Shown here: positions 48,701-61,476 of the stretch, in pieces
Layout of the letters: each line of letters opens with the position of its first letter
Numbering within the stretch: position 1 is the stretch's first letter
Source of the DNA: Planococcus citri
Lineage: Eukaryota > Arthropoda > Insecta > Hemiptera > Pseudococcidae
Direction: 5' to 3'
Length of the DNA: 64,000 nucleotides
NCBI RefSeq assembly: GCF_950023065.1
Contig: NC_088678.1
Location: 80,385,590-80,449,589 of the forward strand
The notes under the pieces: generated by a model
Databases searched by the model: none
Told to the model about the DNA's origin: nothing
The model's input: the letters and a program-made list of their open reading frames with translations, nothing else
Translations under genes and position numbers: made by a program

Positions 48701-49394
48701 TTTTTTTGTTTTTGATTATGTTTCTGATGCAGTAATCCAGATATGGAAAACCGAAGTGTCTTTGCGGATTTGTTCCAACTACACCCAATTTGTAGTTTAA
48801 CAATCGAGATTGAAAATGTAGGTACTTATCAATCAGTTTTATAATTTATCAAAAAATCGCAATTTTTCCTACTCAAGGCTCATTTTTCCAACTCATTACT
48901 TAACACGTGGGGACAGGCTGCCTCCCTTTCCCCTTCTCTCGCTAGCTACGGCCCTAAGTGTGCCTATAAAGGCAATATGTAGGCTTATCTGATTGCACAA
49001 GGAAAGGGAGGTAGAGAAGAAGAAAGAGTTGAGATTCAGATCTACCTACTTCATTTATTTAAGGTCAATCAATCTACTTCGCGAAAACACTCATCGTGAT
49101 AGTCTCTTGTCGTGCTGTATCTTAATTCATAAGAGCAAATATTTGTGTTGAACGTTATAATTTAATTGAAAAAAATTATTCCAGCTGTTATTTTCAAATT
49201 TTTTAAATAGTATTTTTTGCAAAGGTAAATATAGTTTAATTTTTATGCATTTTTATTTTATATATATATATATAAAAAAAATGAATTTAAATATTTCTAT
49301 AGTCACTTTTTTGCAATAGAGGTACACCGACAATGACTCTAAATTACTAAACGTGATCGTCGATTTTTTTTTTTAGAATAAGTAGAAATTCACC

Positions 49395-51010
49395 ATGAAA
49401 TCAATAGTTTTTGCTGCGGTGTTCAGTTCTGCCTTAGTATTTGTGCTAGGTCAGCTAGATTCAGAACAGACTGAAATTCATAAAAAAGTAGAAAAGATAG
49501 AAGAAGATGCTATCAAATATTGTAATGAACTTTATCCAGTCTCTGAAGGTAATTTATTTATTGGGCGTGTTTTATTTTTTTTCTGTTAAGGCTTCATGTG
49601 GAAGGAATGTTACCTACCTATGATAAAAATATGATAATAAATTTTCAAGTCTGAAATTGTAAGTTACGACTATGCAAATTATACTTTATACGATTTCAGA
49701 TATGCATTTAAAATTTGCCAGAGCCGTCGTTAGAGGAGAACCAATCCCAATGGATTTGCATTCAGAAGAAGTAAGTATGCACTTGAAAATCTACATTTTT
49801 TCACTCTTATTGTAGGTACCCATGTACTTGGTAAAAAAAAATTCAAGACCTACATGCAAATTTAGCTATAAAATTTTAAACGTTTGAGATCCGGCTGAAA
49901 AAAATAAGAAAACAATTTTTTTTTAAAAAATTAAAAAATTGTTATTGAAAATTTTTAAAATAATATTTCGTGCTGAAAGGAAACTTGTTTATTTGGAAAA
50001 AAAAATAAAAGAAAGAAACAAAGACTGATTGAGAATGCCCAATTCACTCTCAATTATAGATATACCTGTATAATTGATTAATTATCGATGATTAAGAAAT
50101 CATATCAATATTTATTCCATTTCAGACGTGTCATTTGAATTGTTATCTGGATAAACTCGGATTTGTGAGTATTTTCCTGAATTGGCCTTGAAACATGTAT
50201 AGCAAGTAGGTACGAGAAAAATTCCTTGTACCCATACTTAACAATTTTCATTTTCCCATGTTCAGACTGATGAGGAAGGCGAAATGGATCCTAACCAGAT
50301 TTACACATTCTTGATTGAAAAACTTCCCGAATTAAAAGTCGACAAGCAAATACTCCGGATTTTCTTATTCCAAACTTACCGTTTCATTAAAGGTACCCAG
50401 TATAATATTAATTTATGCCGAATTACCGATTCAATTTAATACTCTTAGGATTTTAATCTCTGGATTTATGCGAAATTCTGAAAAAAATGAACCGTATCTA
50501 ACTTATTAGTTACCTATATAGGCTATAGCAGTGTAGCATGCCATTGCCTATGCAAATAGGAACGTTTTTTTGGGTTCCTTGAACTTGAAATTTCAAAATA
50601 ACGTCGATGTCGTCGGTTAATAATTTTAAATTCGCAAATGAAATCTTTTTTATGTTATAGGTATGCCTGATAAATGTGAGAGGGCTTGGTTGCTATATTA
50701 CCGATTTGTTCAGTGAGTACCTATACATATTATAAAATTGATTACCAATAGGTATAAATCGTACCTAGGCACTTTCAACTGATGAACGATTAGGTACATA
50801 GGATGTTCTAACCATAACTACACTTTTATCCATTTCAGAGCTATAATGATGGCTACTATAGAAACCAATTTTCACGCACAAGCCGACGAGGTAGAAAAGT
50901 TCGTGTTTGAGGCGTTGGATGGCAAAAGCTTGCCGAAAGAATTTAACGAAGCCATGGAACAATCCTTAAAAAATACCGAGTTATTCTTCGATCTTGCAAT
51001 TTTAAAATGA
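49395..51010 (+). CDS. Odorant-binding-protein family member (PBP/GOBP)
   Basis: This is a secreted small-ligand carrier of the insect OBP fold. Six exons: 49395-49548, 49700-49770, 50126-50164, 50266-50392, 50661-50712, 50839-51010, all GT-AG and in phase; 204 aa. Residues 1-20 are a signal peptide (hydrophobic, ending VLGQ). Cysteines lie at 43, 77, 81 and 136. Cys77-x3-Cys81 in TCHLNCYLDKLGF is the diagnostic C2-x3-C3 motif, followed by the family's D-E-x-G-E turn. DKCERAW aligns with C5. The C4 and C6 positions are occupied by other residues (Arg145 where C6 would fall), so one disulfide pair appears lost while C1-C3 and C2-C5 remain. A ~45-residue acidic extension follows the last conserved helix, making it longer than typical OBPs. 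Ligand and tissue unknown; could be chemosensory or a general carrier. AATAAA at 51129. Confidence 0.82.
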
Positions 51011-51128
51011 GAAATCTCAGCGATCAGATATCATATAAAATAGATCTATTACCATACTCACTTACTGTTTTCAATCTTATACATATTTTTATTCAACTTA
51101 CCTAATTCAAGAAATCGTGCAATTACTT

Positions 51129-51134
51129 AATAAA
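51129..51134 (+). terminator. OBP polyadenylation signal
   Basis: AATAAA about 120 bases after the OBP stop codon, in an AT-rich 3'UTR. Confidence 0.55.
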
Positions 51135-51396
51135 ATCTGGATGCTTTGCAAAATTGATTCGATTAATTGTGAAAAAAATGTACCTAGTTATTTTCAAATT
51201 ATACAATTTCTGATTATGATTTTGTAAGTTTTGTTTGGAAACTTGAATTGAAGATATTAGTACATATCATCTAATTGAGGAGCTGAGAATCAAATCTCAC
51301 ATTTGCCACCATAAACGATTTTGAGAAAAACGCGAAAAACTGAGTTAGTAGTGTTGCCAGTTGAAAAAACTTATAATGCCAAAATGAATCATTTAA

Positions 51397-51991
51397 GGGC
51401 CGATTCCGCATACACGATTGCATACCCGGCCCGCCTGATTTTCGAGTGTTGAGATCTCGAGATCTATCCGACGAAAATCGATGAAATTTGAAATATAGAT
51501 ACTATGAAGCAATTAGAAAAAATGTCGGATGGGATTTTTAATTACTTGAATAGTTTTGGAATTATCAATGATTGAAAAGTGTTCAAATTTCGTTCATTTT
51601 CAATTTCAAATTCTGCAAAAAATACTCAATCAAATGAAAATCGCTTCCGACATTCTCTTTTAATTGTTTCAAAGCATATATATTTCAAATTTCATCTAAT
51701 TCTGTTCAGTAGATCTCCAGATCTGAAGATGCATGCTGATAAGCAAGGTTTACACGCTGCTAGTTTATTCAATTCAAACTACCGCAAGTAACTTGATTTT
51801 TTAATTAATTGACAGATTATCCATTCTATTTCACGATGAAAAATAATAAATACAAGTAAATTTATTTGATCAGAGATGATCAAGTACTTAAAAGTGAATG
51901 TATGTACTTGAATTAAGTAAACTTGCAACGTGTGAATCTTAGTCAAGGATTCTGCCTGCTGCTTATGCAATAAAGTATGCGGAATCGGCCC
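51397..51991. mobile_element. piggyBac-like MITE (TTAA-flanked)
   Basis: Ends are perfect 17-bp inverted repeats GGGCCGATTCCGCATAC, and TTAA lies directly outside both (51393-51396 and 51992-51995). TTAA duplication with GGG/CCC termini is the piggyBac signature. Subterminal regions carry further inverted words (GATCTCGAGATCT, ATTTGAAATATA). 595 bp without a transposase frame. Confidence 0.85.
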
Positions 51992-52134
51992 TTAATGACT
52001 CACTAGCACACGATTCCGTGTGTTGGATGATTTCCACCAAGCTCCCTTCTGCTTTAATATCCAGACAAAGAATGGCAAATGTGAGTTTTGACTCCTAGAT
52101 TTGCGATCAAATTTTTTTTCACTGTTTTAATTAC

Positions 52135-55100
52135 GACGATAGGGAAAAGTTTGATAACAAGCTGAATTTTGGTACTCGGGGGTTTTTTGATACGCTGAAC
52201 ACGAATTTGGAGTGTCCAGGTGAATCCGGTCACCGGTGTACGCTTCCCCCTTTTTTGTGGACCTTAAGCCCCCAAATTTATTTTTTTGCGTTTAAGTCCG
52301 AAAATATGCAATTTTATGCAAAATTTATGTTTTTTGGATCGCAGAATATGAATTTGAAAATATTTTTTTTTGTAGGGGTGGTGGATGAGGGGGTGCGGGG
52401 GCGAGAAATTCAAAATTTGACTATAATGATGTGTGATATGTCGAAATGTATGTTTTTGAGGGTGTAGATCACGAATTTGACAATATTTTTTTCGTAGGGG
52501 TGAATTATGGGGGATGAATTGGGTGAAAACGGTGAAAAATTCAAAATTTGACCAAAATGATGTGTGATATGTTGAAATGTATGTTTTTGAGGGTGTAGAT
52601 CACGAATTTGACAATATTTTTTTCGTAGGGGTCAATGGTGGGGGCTGAGGGGTGAAAATGGTTGAAAATTCAAAATTTGACTATAATGATGTGTGATATG
52701 TCGAAATGTATGTTTTCGAGGTTGTAGATCGCGAATTTCACAATATTTTTTTCGTAAGGGTTAATGGTGGGGGATGAAGAGGGTGAAACATTCAAAATTT
52801 GACCATAATGATGTGTGATATGTCGAAATGTATGTTTTTGAAGGTGTAGATCACGAATTTGACAATATTTTTTTCTTAGGGGTGAATTGTGGGGGAATGA
52901 AGGTGGTGAAAACGGTGAAAAATTCAAAATTTGACCATAATGATGTGTGATATGTCAAAATGTATGTTTTTGAAAGTGTTGATATAAAATGATTGAGAAT
53001 GATTAGTTGGTGAAAGATGGTAAGAATCAACACTATGTGAACGCGGCGAGAAATATTCCTTACGTGGGGAATATTTGCCTTGTTTCCCAGACTAGCTCAA
53101 TTTGGGAGAGTTCAATCATTCAAACCTTTTATAACGATATTTCTTGATACCATTTTAAATAAAAACACAGCTCTACACCTTTCGATGATGTTTTTATTAG
53201 AAAATAGTTCAAGTCTAGATTTATTTACACACAAATGTTATAACCTATGCATATTTACGAGTATATGCTCGTAAGTAGAGACAGATGGATTTTTCAACGA
53301 GTTATTAAACACGCGACGCGAGTTTCTTAGGGATGAACAAAAATATTTACACTTCGTAAAAATGCGATAAAGTTACAATTTTACACTTATTAAAAATAAT
53401 TACGTTAAAAGCAACATTTGTCTGGATGGGCGAACGCAGCCCAGGGAATAAATTGTAAAATACTTACATAACAATGCAATATTACTGTCTCTCCTTTGCA
53501 CTCCCTAATACTAGAGGCGGCGACAGAATCGGAATTTATAGATATTTAAATGAAAAAAGGTCTACGTTTCGTTTAGCAGTGATATTTCGATTAAGTTTTG
53601 TTTAGCAGAGAAATTCAGATGAAGATTATTTATTTAGTTTTATTTATTAAGAAAATCACGAGTTATTTATTTAGAAATTCACGAGTTATTTAGATCACGT
53701 ATAATTTAGCAGATCACTCCTGAAGTGAGATGATCAGTGTTAAAAACCAATAAGAGATAATTTAATTAGCTCTTGTCATGGTTAAATCTCCACGCCGAAA
53801 GTGGTACAGACAAAAATGCGATGACATGAGCAAGATGCTCATGCGATCATATATTTAGGTATAACGAGCAAGCTCGCCATACCCCCAGGCAGTGACTAAG
53901 AACCAACTATCTAGAAATCGTAAGAACATTAGCGATTTTATGCACTCGTGCATTCGTATTTATAATAAGGGTTGTAGACAGGGTGAAGAAAGGTACCTGA
54001 GACCACCCTCTTTAGGTGGGAGCGCGAGCTGTCAGATTAGAAATAATATTCCCCTATGTTTAAAATAATGTTCTCCTATTTTTTACATTGTTTTACACTA
54101 CACATACACAACGAGTGTATGTGTAGGTGAGAATACCTATTTTTTAGAGAATTTAACACATTACCAAAACTTCTAGTATAAGGGAGTAAAATATGTGTAC
54201 TAAGGTACACATCGCTAGTGTACGTATTTTCGAGACATCGTCTATGAAATACTGATACGAATCACTAGCAGAGTGTGTAGGGCAATCCTTCCCATAACAG
54301 TGTAGAAAAAGTGAAGGGTGGGGGATGGAGAATTTTCTATTGGAGAGCCGTCAAAGTCCCTGGAAGAAAAAATTTGTAACATTTAAACAAAATTCACCAT
54401 GATTTTTCACTGTAATTGACTGTTGTGGTCGCGGGGGCATTCGGGGGCAAAAATGGCAAATGACATCTTGAAATACACTATCTTAAGTATTAGCCCCTGG
54501 GATTTCCCGTGCATCTACGTGCAAAAATTTGTTCTATTGCTATTTATGTAGCAGAGTAGGCAAAAAACGGAGTTTTAATGTAAATTAAACCTCTATAATG
54601 ACTTTATAACAACTAAAATCGAGTAAATTGATGAAAATTGCTCACTTTCAGTTGAATTATTCATACTTGGTACATTTCGACGTATCACACATCATTATAG
54701 TCAAATTGTGAATTGTTCACCGTTTTCACCCCCTTCATCCCCACAATTCGCCCCTACGGAAAAAAATATTGTCAAATTCATGATCTACGCCCTCAAAAAC
54801 ATACATTTCGACATATCACACATCATTATGGTCAAATTTTGAATTTTTCACCCCCTTCATCCCCCACCAATAACCCCTACGAAAAAAATATTGTCAAATT
54901 CGTGATCTACACCCTCAAAAACATACATTTCGACATATCACACATCATTATAGTCAAATTTTGAATTTCTCGTCCCCCTCACCCCCTCATCTCCCACACC
55001 TACAAAAAAAAATATTGTCAAATTCGTATTCTGCGACCCAAAAAACATGAAGGAGGATACCATTGTACCATTTTTTTAGGGTTCGTTGTATGTTTTTGAA

Positions 55101-55420
55101 TTACGCCCGTTTTGAGGGTGCTCACAGTCCACTGTGCACCCCTACTTTGAGTGACTATAGGTCAACCCTCTTTGGGGTGGGAAACTTCGCTGACTCTTCA
55201 TTCGACGTGGAATAGTGAAACGAGATCGATGAGAAGCATTTTGCATAAAATTGCATATTTTCGGACTTAAACGCAAAAAAATAAATTTGGGGGCTTAAGG
55301 TCCACAAAAAAGGGGGAAGCGTACACCGGATTCACCTGGACACCCCAAATTCGTGTTCAGCGTATCAAAAAACCCCCGCGTACCAAAATTCAGCTTGTTA
55401 TCAAACTTTTCCTTATGGAA
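52135..55420. repeat. Foldback structure: inverted arms with tandem arrays
   Basis: Outer arms 52137-52330 and 55240-55415 are near-identical inverted copies (TTTGGTACTCGGGGG, CTTAAGCCCCCAAATTTA). Next inward, five copies of a ~122-131-bp unit (52370-52980, marker GTGTGATATGTCGAAATGTA) face three inverted copies (54660-55040). Similar flanks extend to about 51280 and 55615 (GAGGAGCTGAGAATCAAA and inverse). Confidence 0.8.
52980..54299. mobile_element. Solo LTR, 1.3 kb
   Basis: Starts TGATATAAAATG, ends CCCATAACA, with GTGT on both sides (52976-52979 and 54300-54303), a 4-bp duplication usual for Ty3/gypsy-type insertions. It interrupts a unit of the tandem array at the word GAAAGTGT. An AATAAA-like site occurs near 53158. 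No internal gag/pol, so it is a solo LTR or a long non-coding element with TG..CA ends. Confidence 0.65.
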
Positions 55421-55627
55421 TTTTGCAAACAAAACTAAGTTTTGATTCTAATCCTTGGTTTTGAAAGTGAATTTCACACCAAAATGACTTTGATCCAAAA
55501 AAACCGAATATGTCACATTATAGAGTGTAAAACGGTATCCAAATCTGCCATAAAACGGTTTTTCTTTTTTTTTTTTGGGCAAATGTGAGTTTTGATTCTC
55601 AGCTCCTCAATTGAACACAAAACCGTA

Positions 55628-56577
55628 GGTAAGGGTAAGGTACCCGAATATCGACCACCATTTTGATTTTTCAATTTACTCAGCCCCAAATTTATGTAGA
55701 AAGCCTATTGATGGCTCAAAATGACCGTCAATTATTCTAGTTTTACCCCCCAAAATTTGAACCCGCAATTTTTTTTCGTTCGATGTTTGCCGATCAATTT
55801 TCTAAAAAGTGCGAAATTTAGATACTGAAAAAAAGTGCTCCTAATATCGACCACCTATAAAATGGATAAAAAGGACTATGTGATTATGAAAAAAAAAAAA
55901 AATGATTTTAATTGATTAAACGAGTTTAAATTAATTAAAGCAATTTACCACAAAGAATAATATTAATTTTAACAATATGAGCACACGTATTTTTTTTTAT
56001 TTGAGGCCTCCTCAACAGCGGTATCGCAGACCTCGTAAGTCCAGGAAAAGCACTTCGTACACTTGATCCAGATTTGGTCATTTTGGTCGTTTGAATAACG
56101 CCACCCACAGAAAGGGATCATTTTTGCCGAGTTTTAGGTTCTCTCGGCATAACTGATGGATAAAGGCAAATAAAAAAAAATGTTTGCATAATGATAAGCG
56201 GCGCGGTGGTGGTCGGATTTAGGAGACTCTAAAAAAAAGTTTGAAAAAAGTTCACGAATACCTGCACGAAATTGTTTTCCAAATCGATGAAGCGTCTTCA
56301 AAATATGGAATCTTCTTTCTTAATTGCAATTTACAGCATTTAATTACATATGACTGCTAAAATTTAATGAAGAATTGAAAATACACTCTCAACTTTTTTT
56401 GACTTCTCGAAAACGTTTTTTGTGAATACCTTTGCAAATTTTGGTTTTAGAGCTTTGATTTTGGTCTCAATCGATTTGTCTGTGAAAAATACACTAGGAA
56501 ATATTTTTTCCGCGGAAGTCTAGCCATTTGGGGCCAAAATCGGCTGGTGGTCGATATTAGGGCACCTTACCCTTACC
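55628..56577. mobile_element. 950-bp TA-flanked MITE E
   Basis: Terminal inverted repeats about 32 bp, starting GGTAAGGGTAAGGT and containing AATATCGACCACC, with TA at both outer edges (55626-55627 and 56578-56579). An inner copy of CCTAATATCGACCACCTAT is at 55850. The TA site suggests Tc1/mariner-like, without a transposase to confirm. Confidence 0.7.
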
Positions 56578-56579
56578 TA

Positions 56580-57939
56580 TTTTTTAAAGTAATTTTGTAG
56601 CGACCGAAAAAAAAATTCACGATATTGAGCCTCGAAGCAATCATTTTACCAATCTTCAGAGTATCGTAATATAGGGAGATATCCCATCGATAAATAAACC
56701 GAGTTCATACAAGCGAGGATAGACAGCGTTTTCAAATTTGGTTCATAACGAAATCATAGTTACGCAATCGAAATATGTACTTCTGCACAAGTGTATGTAT
56801 GTACATTATATAGTGACAAAACACAATTTATTACCGATAATATAGCATGTAGATTAATATCGGCCATCGGGTAAGGTACACACCTATTAAATAACAAATT
56901 TTGCGAGATTTGAAGATACCACCTGTAGGGCTGTAGCCGAATCTGCAGGGTTATCGGAAGATTTGATGCACGTAATGTCGCCTTTCTATTTTGACATTGA
57001 AGATTTAATTTTCAAAATGGGCCAAGATGGTTCTACGATTAGCAAAAAACGTGTTTCAACTTCAAATCATCGATATCAATCCAATTAAGAAATGCATCAT
57101 TTCAATTAATTGGCTTCAGTTATGGATCATTTTGTAGCTAATTTCGTCTCTCGTGTGTTTTCAAAGTTGGCGTGTTTGTGAAAATCAAGGTAAAATTTAC
57201 GTATAGGTAACTAATTATTTTATATTATTTGATTTTGTGTTTCATTCTAAAGTAAAAGACGAAATGAAATGTGTCAGGAGGTGCAGCTCTCTTAGATGCA
57301 CACCTTCTACCATTACACACGACTCCTACAGGATAGCTAGCATGAATGAAATGATGAAAAGGAGCCGTACACACCTGAATTTTCCCAAACACACCCGAAC
57401 ATCTCTGAGCACTCGTTCACGCCCCTGAATTTTCCCAAACACACCTGAACATATCTGAGCACGCATTCACACACCTGAATTTTCCCAAACACACCCGAAA
57501 ATCTCTGAGCACGAGTGATCACAAAATCAACCCACAAAAAATTTCCACAATATCACTGCAAAAATCAGGTGGGCGATATTAGGACATGGGGTAGGCAATA
57601 TTGGGAATTTGTCAACTTTCCAAAAATTGAAAAAAAATTATATGAACACTTACTTCGATCAAATCCGCAATTAAATCTTTCGAAAGTGTCATCGATTCTC
57701 TTCTGATTGATATAAAAAAATTAATCAGTACACCACATTCAATATTTTTCCCAGTAAAAACAAAAAATGTGGAAAAAATTTTGGAAACCAGCAATTTTTA
57801 TTTTTTTCTCAGGATTTTTTGGCATGATGCAATATCACTACCGAATGAATATAGATGAGTAGGTACCCACCTAAGGTAGTAGTAAGGCTTTTCACCACCA
57901 GTTTCGCATCATGAATATCCGAGAAATATAGGCGGGCAC
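56580..57939. other. Gene-free stretch, possible left half of a split element
   Basis: Begins near 56868 with GGGTAAGGTACACACC. A loosely similar inverse end (TATTAGGCGACTTTACCTTA) is at 60146-60165, beyond two inserted elements. This may be one MITE related to element E. No exon recognised. Confidence 0.3.
57371..57512. repeat. Short minisatellite, ~61-bp unit, 2.5 copies
   Basis: CCTGAATTTTCCCAAACACA recurs at about 57374, 57425 and 57476 with ATCTCTGAGCAC between. Confidence 0.75.
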
Positions 57940-58518
57940 CAGGGTTGGCTGTAAACTAAATATTTTACATAGTTTACAGTAAAATGTAATGTAAAATTGC
58001 AAAGTAAAATATTTTTATTTTACTGTAAAGTAAACTAAAAGGTAAACTTTGTAAATTTTCGTGTTTTTGGTCAGTTTTTGTACTGTTTTGACGTTTTGAG
58101 TTCCTAAAAACACATTTTGAATGTGTCTGTGTTCATAATCAATGAAAAATGAAATGAATTTGCAAAAAATACCAAACAAATGAAAATTTGGTAAAAAATA
58201 ATGTAAACAAAGTACAAAACCCTAGGGTTTTGAATGCCAGATTTCGCTTTTGACCCACTGACACTCGATTTAGAGTTAAAATACAATAATCACACAAAAT
58301 AGGTAATTATGCCATCATTAGAACCGAAACAAAGCAAAGAAAAAAGTTGAAAACGCGAAAACGAAAAGAAATTGATCCAAATTTTGATTTTCTAACGAAA
58401 AAAACAAAGAATAGTTTACTTTACTTTTACTTTACATATTCAATTTACATTACATTTTACTTTACATGTAAAGTAAACTATGTAAAAAATAATACTTTAC
58501 GGTAAAGGCACATCCCTG
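57940..58518. mobile_element. hAT-like element C with GTAAACTAAA interior
   Basis: Ends CAGGGTTGGCTG and (reverse) CAGGGATGTGCC. Flanks GCGGGCAC (57932-57939) and GTGGGCAC (58519-58526) match at 7 of 8. Outer parts are repeated TTTACAGTAAAATGTAA and TTTACTTTACAT words. No gene. Confidence 0.8.
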
Positions 58519-58533
58519 GTGGGCACATTTAGG

Positions 58534-60125
58534 CAGGGCTTGCAAACCGAAACCAAAACCAAAACCCCCAAAAACCGATTAAAATTGCTCAAAACCGAAA
58601 CCAAAACCGAAACCAGGAGCGTTATTTTCCCACAACTAAAACCAAAACCGAAACCGGGAGTGTTATTTAAAAAATTCAAAACCGAAACCGGGAGTGTTAT
58701 TTAAAAAATTCAAAACCGAAACCGAGAGCGTAACCGATTGAAAACTGAATTGGTTTTGGTTTTGGAATTTTTCAGGTAAATAGCCTAATTAATACTGCAT
58801 TTTGTAGTATAGGATTAAACAATTTTAAGAAGGGATCATTTTTTGGGGAAAGCTTGACGTGTCCAAATAGGTAGGTAAGGAGTTAGACTGGTATAACTAA
58901 ATAGGATAAGTGGGTAATTTTACAGGAAAGTAACACGGAGGAACCTGCCTATACTCCAGATAATTAAAATGTCTAAACATGAGAGTAATTTATTTCCTAT
59001 CATGCAAAAAGGTTAGACAAAAGGGACTATATACAAATAGGTAAATACCTATCAAAGTTCCAAAAGCATAAGTTGAGATCGTAACCTCTTTTAGGTGATA
59101 AGTATTTATTCGATCATTAAATTTTATTCGAATGAATAATTACTATGTTAGACACATTATGAAATTGAATCGTTTACTCGATTATCTAAATTTCTAAGAG
59201 CTAATAAAATATCATACCTGATATATTTAATTATTAGTTTCTAAAACCTGACATTACCTTGACAATTTCGATTTATTAAACTAAGACCAAGTCATTTTCC
59301 ATGACTATATAGTAGCCCTATCTAAGAAGAATTTACCCTACATTCACATCATTATCTAGGCGTGTGCCTAAGCACCGCCATTACTGGCTTACGTGACACA
59401 GGTTTACTCTTCCATAATTATACTCGATTCAATCGTAATAAACGCGAAATCATTATCGAAAATTCAAATATAATTAACACTCGAAATTAAGTCATTTTAT
59501 TCATACTCGAAACATTATTCAAAAATAAAAAAGAGAAAAAGAAAAGGATTAATTATAACGCGATCGCGTAACACTACAAAACGTACGTACTAATCAGCCT
59601 TCGAATTACTATTGGTACCTACCACGTTAGGTAGGACTTACCTAACGTCCGTAAGTTCAACTTTTCCCCACTCTCATCACTTAAGCCCAAGATCAAAGAA
59701 AATTATGTAGATAGGTTAGTCTACCTAAATAAATTCAGGCAACTAACTTGACCTATGCTACAATTTTTGGTCAAAATTGAGTAAAAACTGATGCTGAAGG
59801 TGAAAAGACTTGAAAACTAAAAAATTTGACAAATTTGGCACTGCCAAAGTGCCATTTTCTAGGCACATACACAATGTATTTGAAAAAGTGATCACTTTCT
59901 TGGCCTTCTTCCCTCTAAAAAATGAAGAAAAAAGGAAAAAACCAAAACCAAAACCGAAACCAAAACCGTTTCCTTTGAAATAAAACCCATTAAGCAAAAC
60001 CGGAACGAGAGAGATATTATTTTAAAAAACCTAAACCAAAACCAAAACCGAAACCTTTATTTTTTCAAAAAACATAAAACCAAAACCAAAACCAGGAGTG
60101 ATATCTATCCGGTTTTCAAGCCCTG
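58534..60125. mobile_element. hAT-like element D with AAACCAAAACCG interior
   Basis: Ends CAGGGCTTGCAAACCG and (reverse) CAGGGCTTGAAAACCGG, with a perfect 8-bp duplication CATTTAGG (58526-58533 and 60126-60133). The first ~220 and last ~190 bp are AAACCAAAACCGAAACC runs. The 1.1-kb centre is non-repetitive AT-rich DNA without a recognisable frame; it may be a secondary insertion or captured sequence. Confidence 0.87.
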
Positions 60126-60445
60126 CATTTAGGACACTGGGTGATATTAGGCGACTTTACCTTACCACCTATATCTTTAATGCATTCAATTGGTGGTTTC
60201 CAATTTCCTTGTCGCGAACCCTTTAATAATATAAGGAGGGTTCGGACAACGACCTGACGTCATGTACGTAAAGTACAGAAGAATGTGAGATTTTTACACT
60301 TCTTAATAATTTCACACGTTCTCAATATTTTCAATATAAGGGGTCAGTAAAATATGCACTACCTTCAGCAGTGGGGCCAATCTGCACTATGTCAAACTTC
60401 TTCAAATTCAATTTATTTCACGAGTTTTGGCTTTACAGTGGCTGG

Positions 60446-61063
60446 CAGGGCTGTATACCGATATTTAAATACCAATACCAATACCGGCAATACTGGCAAA
60501 TTTTGAAAAAATTTACGAATACCGTTTTACCAATACCAATTAGCAGACAGACAAAGTACCAATTTTCAAAATACCAATAAACTTGTTGAAACAGTATTAA
60601 TACCAAAATACCAATACCGAAATAATTTTCAATGGTATTATTTTGGTACTTATTTTGAATTTTCATATTGAAAAACTTGTAATATAACTCTAAAATTGAG
60701 GTGTTTAAAAATAAAAAAAATTGTAAGTCCCAAAAAAATTTATAAAGTTTTGAAGTTTTTGATTTCTTTATTATTGTGTATTGAATTTTCATCCTTAACT
60801 TCCTCAAGTATTGAACCTAGGTAGGTGATATGGTCAATTTTGGCCGATAAACACACTTTTCATTTCGGTATTATATTGGTACAATACCATATACCAATAC
60901 CAATACCAGATACCGAAAAAAAAATCCACAAAATACCAAAATACCAATACCAAAATAACATCTGTATTGGAAAATACCGAAATACCAATACCATCTTGGG
61001 TACTGTATGCAAAATACCAATAATGGTACCAATACCGTTTATGTTTGTCGGTGAACAGCCCTG
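60446..61063. mobile_element. hAT-like element I with AATACCAATACC interior
   Basis: Ends CAGGGCTGTATACCGA and (reverse) CAGGGCTGTTCACCGA. Perfect 8-bp duplication GTGGCTGG at 60438-60445 and 61064-61071. Most of the element is AATACCAATACC-type repeat, both strands of which stay open by virtue of the repeat. Confidence 0.87.
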
Positions 61064-61476
61064 GTGGCTGGTAATGTCTCAAATTTATTGTCTGTGATAG
61101 AGGAACACATTTATATCACTTTTCAATAGGTAGCGGTAATAACAGACGAGATATACATGGTGGTAGGGATTAGGCACTGGGTGGAATAGGGGTACTTCAT
61201 CCTTATATCTCAAAAATGTTACAAAGATTCACCGTATTTTTATATGTATGCGTATAGGTATTGTTGATATTATTGTAGTTTTACTGATAAACTCGTGACA
61301 ATGCCATACTAATGCAAGTCGCCCGTAAAGTGTAACAATACTGCTCTGAAAACAGTGGTGTACTGAGAGATTTACCTATACCTATTAAGTAAATAATTTG
61401 ACAATGGAAACTGCCTGCCGCCACATACGTTGCTAAATAGAGATCTCATAAATCTGTCATTCTAACATCCTTGACT

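Noticed and set aside
60371..61097. Tyr/Ile-rich open frames on both strands
   Set aside because: Translations of AATACC repeats in the hAT-like element.
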